The position numbers and the translations under genes were made by a program. A DNA stretch of 64,000 nt, taken from Pseudomonadota bacterium. GTDB lineage: Bacteria > Desulfobacterota > Desulfobacteria > Desulfobacterales > JAHIVH01. The notes beneath the pieces were generated by a model, which was not told the origin of the DNA, made no database searches, and saw nothing but the letters and a program-made list of their open reading frames with translations. The stretch's first letter is position 1, and each line of letters begins with the position of its first letter. Location: assembly GCA_018816735.1 (NCBI GenBank), contig JAHIVH010000070.1, forward strand, positions 248,001 to 312,000, in the 5' to 3' direction. Below, in pieces: positions 45,836-54,228 of this stretch.

Positions 45836-47340
45836 AGCTTGAAGAATTTCCAAAAGACATAAGACCCTATTTGATTCCGAATCATAAAGGAAACCTTTTT
45901 TATAGCTGCCTTGGGTGCCATGAAGCGTATGAGATAGATAAACTTCTCTACACCTGCCCCAAATGCGGAAAGGTACTTTTAATCGAGGATCATCATTTTG
46001 ACCAGCTGAAAAAAATTCCGGGTAAAACCTGGAGAAAAATATTCGACTATCGAAAAATGCTTAAAATACCCGCATTAAAAGGTATTTACCTTTTCCATGA
46101 ATTCATTGGCCCTATTTTGCCGATGGATGATGTTGTTTATTTGGGTGAAGGTCATACACCTATTGTGGAGGCAAACGCCTACTTGAAAGAAGAGGCTGGC
46201 GTTTCCTTTTTCTTTAAAAATGATGGTCAAAATCCAAGCGCCTCATTTAAAGATCGGGGAATGGCAAGTGCGTTAAGTTATATCAACTATCTCATTAAAA
46301 AAGGTGTATCTTCCAATATTTTGGCAGTCTGCGCATCCACCGGCGACACATCTGCTTCGGCAGCGCTTTATGCGTCTTATTTAAAGCCTGGTATAAAATC
46401 TGCCGTTCTTCTCCCTTATAAAAAAGTGACACCTCAACAACTCTCGCAACCACTGGGAAGCGGGGCATCTGTCTTTGAAATACCTGGTGTTTTTGACGAT
46501 TGCATGAAGGTTGTGGAAAATCTTTCTGAAAAATATGATGTGGCCCTTTTAAACTCGAAAAATGCCTGGCGAATCCTTGGACAGGAATCGTATGCTTATG
46601 AAGTGGCCCAGGCCTTTGAGTATGATATGAAAGACAAAATCATTGTCGTTCCCATTGGAAACGCTGGAAATATTACTGCAATCATAAATGGATTCATCAA
46701 ATTTTTTGAAACCGGAATTATAAGGGATTTGCCAAAAATAATCGGTGTGCAATCCAAACATGCAAACCCTGTCTATAAGTACTATCTTGAAAAAAATCCT
46801 CAAAAAAGAATATATTCCCCTGTCAATGTTAAACCAAGCGTGGCTCAAGCGGCAATGATTGGCAATCCGGTTTCCATGCCTCGCGTGATACATATGGTAG
46901 AAAAATACAACACGCTTGCCGGTCAAAACAAGACCTTTTTTGTTGAAGTTTCTGAGCAATCCATCATGGATTGGGAGCTTCTTGCCAACCAGAATGGACA
47001 TATTGCCTGCACTCAGGGTGGAGAAACGCTGGCAGGGCTTGTTGAGGCAAAACGCCTGGGGTTGATCGGAAAAAATGAAATAGCTGTTGTTGATTCAACC
47101 GCCCATGCATTGAAATTCTCCGGTTTTCAGGACATGTATTTTGAGAATGCGTTTCCAGATGACTTTAAGATATTACCCAATAAACATTTGATAAACAAAC
47201 CTGTTCATGTCCATCCCAAAGACCTTGAAAAGGTTCCCTTACCCGGTTGCCCCCTGGAAGGAAAAGAGCTTGAAGCCTTTATAAATAGAATATCTGATGA
47301 GATTGCGCTTGCACTGAAACTCAAAAAAATACAGGATTAA
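45832..47340 (+). CDS. thrC: Threonine synthase
   Basis: This PLP enzyme of 502 aa converts O-phosphohomoserine to threonine. It has an N-terminal zinc-ribbon-like Cys4 set ([11 protein letters not shown] and YTCPKCGK), and the PLP lysine is in [31 protein letters not shown] and the phosphate loop [12 protein letters not shown] follow. It starts at a GTG overlapping the serS stop, so it is translated by coupling. Confidence 0.94.
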   Translation: MKLEEFPKDIRPYLIPNHKGNLFYSCLGCHEAYEIDKLLYTCPKCGKVLLIEDHHFDQLKKIPGKTWRKIFDYRKMLKIPALKGIYLFHEFIGPILPMDDVVYLGEGHTPIVEANAYLKEEAGVSFFFKNDGQNPSASFKDRGMASALSYINYLIKKGVSSNILAVCASTGDTSASAALYASYLKPGIKSAVLLPYKKVTPQQLSQPLGSGASVFEIPGVFDDCMKVVENLSEKYDVALLNSKNAWRILGQESYAYEVAQAFEYDMKDKIIVVPIGNAGNITAIINGFIKFFETGIIRDLPKIIGVQSKHANPVYKYYLEKNPQKRIYSPVNVKPSVAQAAMIGNPVSMPRVIHMVEKYNTLAGQNKTFFVEVSEQSIMDWELLANQNGHIACTQGGETLAGLVEAKRLGLIGKNEIAVVDSTAHALKFSGFQDMYFENAFPDDFKILPNKHLINKPVHVHPKDLEKVPLPGCPLEGKELEAFINRISDEIALALKLKKIQD

Positions 47341-47347
47341 GGCGCAG

Positions 47348-49114
47348 ATGATAAAAAGCAAGGCATGCCTTTTAACCGGACGTGTTTTTTTAACAATCAT
47401 TTTCCTTCTTGTGCTGCTTAACGTGGATTATCCTCGTGCGGCAACGCTTTATAAGAGATATATTGTAGCAAATACGAATGGCCAGGAAATTCTTTGCGAA
47501 CCCTATATTGTAGCTCCGAACGATTATGTGATAAAACTTTTCAAACAAAAAGGTGAGATTTCGCACCAGGATTTTCCTGAATTTCTGAATCTCTTTCAAC
47601 AAATCAACCCCAATATCATAAATGTTAATAAAATTCATACTGGTCAGCAGATCCTTATTCCCTTAAAAAAAATAGCCCCCAACTCTTTTCCTGATCAGGA
47701 AACCGGTATCGTTGATATCCCTTTTATTACCATTACATCCATTCCGGATATCTTAAAAAGGCACGCTCAGTCTCACAACGTCAAAAGAAATGACGTGATA
47801 TCGAGGCTTATTTCAAAACACTATGGCCCCTATGGCAGCAAGTCTTATAAAGAGGGGATTGAAATCTTCAAAACGCTTAATCCGCATATTTCCGATTTAA
47901 ATAAAATTTATATCGGCCAGAAACTTATCTTGCCAGATGCGTCCCTTAGGAACGAATTGTATTACACCGCATTGTTTGACAGCTCCGGACGTCTGAAACA
48001 AGACGGTGCAATCGATATGGATGAATACAAAGAAGAAAAAGCTGAAGACGTCTCTCCAGATATAGAAAAAGATGAAACCCCCTATAAACTGGCGGCAACT
48101 GCACTGAGCGCTACGATAAAGGATAATGGTATTTATTTCTTTCCCACCCAAAGCGGCAAGGATATTCAGATAGATCTCTCTAAATTTCCGTTGATTGAAA
48201 AGCCGGATGGTGAAAAAATTTTATTTGTTTCTTCTGACCTGACAGCTGAACAAAAAAGTGCCCTGAATAATGCCTGGCCAAACCTCACCCTCACCCCTGC
48301 ATCAGAAAATGAATCGCTGGAACATATACTGAACTCTCTGGTTACGCCGGGAAAAAATGAAAAATTGAAAAATGCGATATCTTTTGCAGATTTGGCAGCA
48401 GCTGTATCAATTAAAACGAAATGGATTTTTGAAACGGAAAATAAAGACAAAAATGAAACATATAAAAACTGCGTATTCATTATAGGAGACTCTTCTGAAA
48501 AAACACCTGAGCTTTTGTGCCAGTATCTTAAGGAAAAGCAAATTGTCATCAAGGATATCGTTCAGAGTATTGGGGGCCAGGCAAAATACCCAAAATATTT
48601 TCAAAAAGGCATCATCTCAGGAAATTACACCTCTATATCAAGCCTGGATAAAAAATCATTTATCAATGATCTGGTCATCGCTTTGGACTTTTATTATGCA
48701 CCGAATATCAGTATTTCATTTCCATACAGCGGCATTCAAATCAAAGCTTTCGCCAGCCTTATTTCCACAGGCGACGGTCAGGAACTGCTCGTAGATTTTG
48801 AAAATATTTATGGAGATGCCTTTGATGCAATAAAATCCTCCGGATTCAGCATCATATCCATAAAAAAAATGGAAACACCCGACATAATCATAGAAAAAAT
48901 TCTTAAATCATTAAACATTTCTTACCAGGTTTCCCAAGTCTTTAAAGGTGCTGAAAGAACGGTAGATGAAAATATATTTATTCAAATTGAGGGCAGTTAT
49001 TATATCGAACACAATAAAAGCAGAAAATATCTCTTGTTGTTAAATCCAATCCCTGAAAAGATAATGCAATTCATCCAGAACCTGGGAATAGACATCATTT
49101 CCATTCAGGCTTGA
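47348..49114 (+). CDS. LysM-domain envelope protein
   Basis: This 588-aa protein has a signal peptide or anchor (about 10-28) and two LysM-type repeats (about 35-105 and 140-195). Typical endings are NKIHTGQQILIPL and NKIYIGQKLILPD. LysM domains bind peptidoglycan. The remaining 390 residues are an unrecognised mixed alpha/beta region with two or three internally similar segments. The gene follows thrC by 7 bp and precedes a TPR lipoprotein gene, so it is probably part of that transcript. A cell-wall or pilus-assembly role is inferred from context only. Confidence 0.72.
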   Translation: MIKSKACLLTGRVFLTIIFLLVLLNVDYPRAATLYKRYIVANTNGQEILCEPYIVAPNDYVIKLFKQKGEISHQDFPEFLNLFQQINPNIINVNKIHTGQQILIPLKKIAPNSFPDQETGIVDIPFITITSIPDILKRHAQSHNVKRNDVISRLISKHYGPYGSKSYKEGIEIFKTLNPHISDLNKIYIGQKLILPDASLRNELYYTALFDSSGRLKQDGAIDMDEYKEEKAEDVSPDIEKDETPYKLAATALSATIKDNGIYFFPTQSGKDIQIDLSKFPLIEKPDGEKILFVSSDLTAEQKSALNNAWPNLTLTPASENESLEHILNSLVTPGKNEKLKNAISFADLAAAVSIKTKWIFETENKDKNETYKNCVFIIGDSSEKTPELLCQYLKEKQIVIKDIVQSIGGQAKYPKYFQKGIISGNYTSISSLDKKSFINDLVIALDFYYAPNISISFPYSGIQIKAFASLISTGDGQELLVDFENIYGDAFDAIKSSGFSIISIKKMETPDIIIEKILKSLNISYQVSQVFKGAERTVDENIFIQIEGSYYIEHNKSRKYLLLLNPIPEKIMQFIQNLGIDIISIQA

Positions 49115-49211
49115 TTTTGTATTAGTTATTACGATAATTCATGGTTATAAATAATCGCAGACAACATATCGCTATCGCTTCATAAATTCTGATTAAGGGG
49201 AATAAAAGCTT

Positions 49212-49994
49212 ATGCAGCACCGAATATCTACTTTATCACTTATTTTTTTTGCATCATTGATCTTTGCATCATGTGCGTCCAGGCAAGCCCAAACCCATCA
49301 AAATGAAAAGCAGGCAGAAGCGTTGAGGAATCTGGGAGAGGCTTATATCCAGCAGGGGAATTATTCAGCGGCATTAAAAGAACTGTTAAAAGCGGAAACA
49401 CTTACCCCAAATGACCCCTACCTTCAAAACGCCATGGGAAGGGCATATATGGGAAAAGACCGTCTCGATATAGCCATCAGTCATTTTAAAAAGGCCATTT
49501 TGTTAAAACCGGATTACGCAGCCGCTATTAACAGCCTGGGAGCAGCCTATCTTGCAGCAAAAGATTGGGACAAGGCTATTGAAATATTTACCGAACTCTC
49601 CCGGAATATTCTTTACGGCACGCCTCATTTCCCCCTGTCCAATCTTGGATATGCCTACTATAACAAAAAGATATATGATCTTGCAGAACAAAAATATCTT
49701 GCCGCGCTGGATCTTGAACCCCAGTTTATCATTGCGCTAAGAGGTCTTGGGAAAACATATCTTGCCCAGGGAAAGATTGAAAAAGCGAAAACAACCTTTG
49801 AAAAAGCCGTACAAATTGCTCCAAATTACGCAGAGCTTCACTCCGATCTCGCCAAAGCGTATATTGCATCAAAAGATTTTAAAAAGGCATCAGATGAAAT
49901 AAAAAAGACCATTGAACTTGCACCAAAAGACAGTGAGCTTTCGAAAGAGGCGGTGGAGATAGGGAAGAAGCTTGAACTCAGATTGGGGAAATGA
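49212..49994 (+). CDS. TPR lipoprotein, PilF/PilW-like
   Basis: This 260-aa lipoprotein has a signal peptide with the lipobox-like FASC (Cys at about 21). About six TPR units follow, including LRNLGEAYIQQGNYSAALKEL, FKKAILLKPDYAAAIN and FEKAVQIAPNYAELHSDLA. It resembles PilF/PilW, the pilotin-like lipoprotein that brings PilQ secretin to the outer membrane. The pilMNOPQ operon lies on the opposite strand just downstream, which supports this assignment. The identity is by architecture rather than a diagnostic motif. GGGG precedes the ATG. Confidence 0.78.
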   Translation: MQHRISTLSLIFFASLIFASCASRQAQTHQNEKQAEALRNLGEAYIQQGNYSAALKELLKAETLTPNDPYLQNAMGRAYMGKDRLDIAISHFKKAILLKPDYAAAINSLGAAYLAAKDWDKAIEIFTELSRNILYGTPHFPLSNLGYAYYNKKIYDLAEQKYLAALDLEPQFIIALRGLGKTYLAQGKIEKAKTTFEKAVQIAPNYAELHSDLAKAYIASKDFKKASDEIKKTIELAPKDSELSKEAVEIGKKLELRLGK

Positions 49995-49998
49995 AAAA

Positions 49999-50034
49999 AA
50001 CCCCTCTTTTTTCAACCAAAAGAGGGGTTAACGA
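49999..50034. terminator. Bidirectional terminator between the TPR gene and the Ig-like gene
   Basis: AACCCCTCTTTT and AAAAGAGGGGTT form a perfect 12-bp stem with a 7-nt loop. The arms provide T-rich tails on both strands, ending two convergent transcripts. Confidence 0.8.
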
Positions 50035-50041
50035 CTAAAGA

Positions 50042-52033
50042 CTAGTTGACCGTACCTGAAATTGTTACCCCTAATGGTCTCTCTTGCCAAACAATACTCA
50101 CTTTAAACTCAACCGTATTAGCTTCGTCCGTTTCAGGATCATCATCTGCTATCGTGTAATAAAACTCAATAGGCCCTTTCCCGTCAAAAGTAAGAGAGGT
50201 TGTTCCAAACACCTTCCCCCCTCCATTAGCAGAAACCGAAAGAGTTGTTCCGACAGGTAATGGATTCAAATTCTTATCACAAATAAGCACGTACATAGAG
50301 GTAGACCCACCATTTACAACATCGAACGTATTACTACTGAACAAGATATATGGTTCGCCTGTAATTAAAATCGTCATATTACCAAATATATATTTATCTC
50401 CATCCCAGACGCCATTATAACTTGTATCTCCGGAATCAATATAGATTTCCTGCGGATCACTTGCACCAGCTCCGGTATAGACGCCATCATCATTATAGTC
50501 GATAAAGGGGTCGGCTACAGTATCAATGAAAGTCTCCCCGGCATCCCACATCCCGTTAGCATTTGTGTCATCAAAATGCTCTTCACCTTTCGTATATGCC
50601 ACCACATTACACCAGCCATCCCTCGGATGGCCCCAAGAATATAAAGCGGTATCCGGATAAGTTGAAAGCACATGGTTATATAATGATGTTTCCCATGAAT
50701 CCGGCTCAACATCCTCAGGAACGCCTTGTGTTCTTGCCTTAACAGAGGCAATCCCTGTTTCATCTGCTGTCACTTTACTGGTGTCAATAGAAAGACCTTC
50801 CTCACAGATAAAGGAGACACTCGTGCCATCCAAGACGTTGTAATTGCCAAATCGATCCGCAAGATATGCCGATATGTCTGTCGCTAAATTTTGTTTCCAC
50901 AGTCCTGGCAGGTTTAAGAGCTCCGAAGCCATACTAAACCGTTTTGCCGATGGCACGCCACCACCGATTGATACAACGGATGACTCCGATGTCATTGTTG
51001 TTCCTGCCACATCAATTGTGGCCGAAATGGTAACCGGGCCTGTTACAGAGCCGCTGTGCAGTCTGACCGAAGCCACACCGTCCAGTCCTGTAGATACATC
51101 AATCTGGTCAGGTGTGCTGTCCGAATCGTCAATAAATTCGTCTCCATTTGGACCTTTCAAAGAAAACGACACATTCATACCAGGTACGGGATTGTCATTG
51201 CTGTCCTTGACAACAAATTTAATCGTAGAAATTTCATTGCCGCCTGAACTTTTCAATGCAATTGCATCCGGCTCTGCAGACATAAATGAGATAGCGACAG
51301 CCGATGTCGGCAATACTTCAATCTGGGTTGAACCTGTGGCTTTTGTTCCTGCTGTGGCTTTCACCGTGGCAAAACCGGCATGTTCGGATGCTTCAAATGT
51401 AGCTGTGGCTTTCCCATTATTTGTGGTGGATGAAGATGAAACCGTTCCATAAAATTCATTTGCCATTGAAAATGCAACAGAGGTGCCATTTGGAACTGCT
51501 GTGGTTTTTTCGCTATTTGCCCAAACTGTGGCTGTGATTGTGGCTGTTCCTTCCACAAGGACACTGGTGGGATTTGCGCTCACATCCATTGATGCGGGGG
51601 ATGTCTGGTCAAGAACGACTATCTGGGCAGGCGAGGAACTGGTAACTGAACCCACCGTTGCAGAAACATGAATCTCACCGGACAGGGATCGAGCCTGCAA
51701 CGTGGCAGAGGCTGCCCCGGCAGCTGATGTTACAGCAGAAGCTGTGATGGAGGCAAGGGTTGGTGCATCCAAAGAAAATGAAACGGTCACCCCAGGAACA
51801 GTTGAACCGCTTGAACTGTAAACCGTTGCTGTGATTGCCGTTGTTGCACCGGGATTAATCGAATATTCATCAGCCACAATGCCAATATCGGCAACCAGCA
51901 CTTCATTCCCGGTGTCAGTATTATCTCCACCCGTACCGTCATCGGTCGTTATACCCACATCAGACCCACAGCCAGATAAAATAAAAACAAATAAAATCAA
52001 TAGAATATAAATAATTGAACGAGCGGATTTCAT
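50042..52033 (-). CDS. Ig-like (Big_1) surface lipoprotein A
   Basis: This 663-aa lipoprotein has the lipobox LSGC at about Cys 20 and then several bacterial Ig-like Big_1 repeats (GTSVAFSMANEFYGTVSSSST, a NPVPGMNVSFSLKGPNG stretch and similar ones). A Gly/Asp-rich region with Ca-loop sequences (DYNDDGVYTG, DTNANGMWDAG) and a final beta-rich domain follow. The ATG at 52033 has GGGAG 5 nt ahead; the frame runs 37 codons further upstream. It reads in the same direction as pilQ and the other Ig-like gene (156 bp gap). Adhesion or a periplasmic scaffold for the pilus machine is possible, but no function is shown. Confidence 0.75.
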   Translation of the reverse strand: MKSARSIIYILLILFVFILSGCGSDVGITTDDGTGGDNTDTGNEVLVADIGIVADEYSINPGATTAITATVYSSSGSTVPGVTVSFSLDAPTLASITASAVTSAAGAASATLQARSLSGEIHVSATVGSVTSSSPAQIVVLDQTSPASMDVSANPTSVLVEGTATITATVWANSEKTTAVPNGTSVAFSMANEFYGTVSSSSTTNNGKATATFEASEHAGFATVKATAGTKATGSTQIEVLPTSAVAISFMSAEPDAIALKSSGGNEISTIKFVVKDSNDNPVPGMNVSFSLKGPNGDEFIDDSDSTPDQIDVSTGLDGVASVRLHSGSVTGPVTISATIDVAGTTMTSESSVVSIGGGVPSAKRFSMASELLNLPGLWKQNLATDISAYLADRFGNYNVLDGTSVSFICEEGLSIDTSKVTADETGIASVKARTQGVPEDVEPDSWETSLYNHVLSTYPDTALYSWGHPRDGWCNVVAYTKGEEHFDDTNANGMWDAGETFIDTVADPFIDYNDDGVYTGAGASDPQEIYIDSGDTSYNGVWDGDKYIFGNMTILITGEPYILFSSNTFDVVNGGSTSMYVLICDKNLNPLPVGTTLSVSANGGGKVFGTTSLTFDGKGPIEFYYTIADDDPETDEANTVEFKVSIVWQERPLGVTISGTVN

Positions 52034-52102
52034 CATCACTCCCTTGCTAATAATTTCACCCCATTCATTCCCTAAAAAAACAAGATTACAACGTTTTGTC
52101 AG

Positions 52103-52118
52103 ATTAACATCTGTTAAT
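52103..52118. promoter_or_regulatory. Inverted repeat upstream of Ig-like gene A
   Basis: ATTAACA and TGTTAAT are a perfect 7-bp inverted repeat with a 2-bp spacer, 70 bp ahead of the start. It resembles a dimeric regulator site. Confidence 0.3.
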
Positions 52119-52189
52119 ATACTTAATTGGAATTTAAAAATCAATTAAATACTTGGGGGAGCCCCAGTCGCCCCCCCACTCATAAACGA

Positions 52190-54127
52190 TTATTCAATAA
52201 CTGCTTCACCAGTATCTGTTCCATACGGTGAATTAGGCAAGGGACATTCCTCCCCAGCCAGCCAGGGCAGCCAGAACGAATAGGCCGATATATTCTGATT
52301 GCCCAGAACAAGCGTACTTGCTGTAATTTCAACCTCAATCCAGGCGGCAGATGTCTTTAAATAAATCAAAGCAAAGCTTGCCTTGCCACTATCGTCTGTT
52401 GTAACGGTTGAGGGCAATTCGCCGGCCGCAGCATTCATCGGTGTCAGCTGGCCATCTTCATTCAGATCCTCACCTTCGTCAAGAATCAAATTTCGTTTCC
52501 TGCCATCAGAGTAAAAATCATCTTCGTTATCAATTCCCGAACCATATCTATGCACACATTTTCCCGGTTCAATCTCCTCCCAGTATCCTTTACGGTATTG
52601 AGATGGCCAGACGCTTAATGAAACCTTTGTGCCCTTGACCGGATTACCGTTTGCATCGGTCACAATCACAGACATGGGAAGCCTATAGGCGGTATCCGTA
52701 TCTATTGTCTCAATTGTCGTACCATAGCCTATGGAAATGGATCCGGCAGTCCCCCCTATTTTGACTGAGGTAGAGCTTGTTGGCATGGAGCCCACAAGCA
52801 CTTCGGCCAATATTTCAATACCGCCTGAATCCGAGGATAGAGAACCTGACGTAAATGTGGTTGTGGCTATGCCATAACTGTCTGTAATCGAAATCACAGG
52901 ATACACTTTTTCACCACCACCTATGGGGTTCACTATGGAAAAGGCAACTGGTGCCCCTCCAACCGGCTGATCGCTGTTGTTTTTTACTATAGCGGTTAAT
53001 GTGGCTTTATTGTCAAGGTCTCCCAGGCTCAATGCCACGACAGACGGGCTGGCCTGGATATCCACCTGGCTGGCTTCACTAGTGGGCGCGGAAATGGCAA
53101 TACTTATAGAATCCTGTGTAGTTGTACTGGCCACATCAAAAATTTGTACTGTTGCAATACCGGCAATTGTTGACTTCAGAACAGCAGAGGCACTTCCACC
53201 GGAAACGGCCTTTTCAACAACGCGCAATGCACCATTATCCCAAGTCCCCAGTGTGGTTGCAAACCTGACAGAGGATACGCCCGGAGCATCTGCAACAACC
53301 GTCACCGCTGTATTGGTCGACAAGCTGTAAGGATCCGCCGTAGGGAATGAAATGCCAAAAGAAGTGCCCTTGATCCCAACCGCATATGTGGCAGACCCTT
53401 TTGCGCCCAATGCTTCTGCCATTATTGTCAAATTCCCTACGGAAGTTCCCTGAACATTAAATTCCGCCTGCCCATTGAAGTCTGTGGTTAACGTTAGTAC
53501 ATTGCTGCTTACCGAACAATCCGCATCACCAGCCACGCATGAAAGTGTGGCGTTACCTGTTGACGAGCTGTCTATTTTTACGGTTACATCCTCATCACTG
53601 ATTGCCGCGTCACCAGCATCTTTTAATGTGAGTGTTATGGTATCCGAGTCAGAGCCGCCTATCTGAAGATTGGTCGTGCTGCTCTCTAATGTAATCGTGG
53701 TTTGAACGAGTTGTATGGGTACGGGAACAGATGTCAACCCCTTCACAGAAACCGTTACCGTAACGATTTTATTTTCCTTGTCCGGACCGGCTGAAAAAAG
53801 CACCTCCGCTTTTGCCGTCTCGGAGTCTGTTGTAACCGTTGATGCACTCAGGCGACCCCCTGCTGCTGAAAAACCAACATCTAAATCCGGTATTCCCACG
53901 CGGTCTTTATCCAGAACCATGACAGTAATCGTGCAGCTATCTGAATCGTCTGTCTTTACTGTTGGCTGGGACAGGCTGACAGACATACTCTGCGCAGTCA
54001 TTGCCGAACTATCGGTTTCCTCCGCCGCACCAGGCCGCTCACCCTTCTGCCCGCAAGAAATTATATGTAACGAGAACACAACAATCCACACCATCATGAT
54101 GATCGTCATGATACGGTTGCTTTTCAT
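52190..54127 (-). CDS. Ig-like (Big_1) surface lipoprotein B
   Basis: This 645-aa lipoprotein is a paralogue of gene A. The lipobox is IISC (Cys at about 22). Big_1 repeats such as KDAGDAAISDEDVTVKI and NPVKGTKVSLSVWPSQY cover most of the chain. A C-terminal Ca-loop-like segment, DLNEDGQLTP, lies in a Gly/Asp-rich stretch. The ATG at 54127 has GGAG 5 nt upstream; the frame runs 30 codons further. It starts about 100 bp after pilQ in the same direction and could be an extension of the pil operon. Function is not known. Confidence 0.75.
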   Translation of the reverse strand: MKSNRIMTIIMMVWIVVFSLHIISCGQKGERPGAAEETDSSAMTAQSMSVSLSQPTVKTDDSDSCTITVMVLDKDRVGIPDLDVGFSAAGGRLSASTVTTDSETAKAEVLFSAGPDKENKIVTVTVSVKGLTSVPVPIQLVQTTITLESSTTNLQIGGSDSDTITLTLKDAGDAAISDEDVTVKIDSSSTGNATLSCVAGDADCSVSSNVLTLTTDFNGQAEFNVQGTSVGNLTIMAEALGAKGSATYAVGIKGTSFGISFPTADPYSLSTNTAVTVVADAPGVSSVRFATTLGTWDNGALRVVEKAVSGGSASAVLKSTIAGIATVQIFDVASTTTQDSISIAISAPTSEASQVDIQASPSVVALSLGDLDNKATLTAIVKNNSDQPVGGAPVAFSIVNPIGGGEKVYPVISITDSYGIATTTFTSGSLSSDSGGIEILAEVLVGSMPTSSTSVKIGGTAGSISIGYGTTIETIDTDTAYRLPMSVIVTDANGNPVKGTKVSLSVWPSQYRKGYWEEIEPGKCVHRYGSGIDNEDDFYSDGRKRNLILDEGEDLNEDGQLTPMNAAAGELPSTVTTDDSGKASFALIYLKTSAAWIEVEITASTLVLGNQNISAYSFWLPWLAGEECPLPNSPYGTDTGEAVIE

Positions 54128-54228
54128 GTTAACTCCTTTTCCATCATAGTTATAAAACGGCCATATTCCTGCGGTATAAAAACCTTTATAAAATATGGCA
54201 AACTGTGTTTCCCTCACGTTTTCAGTGA

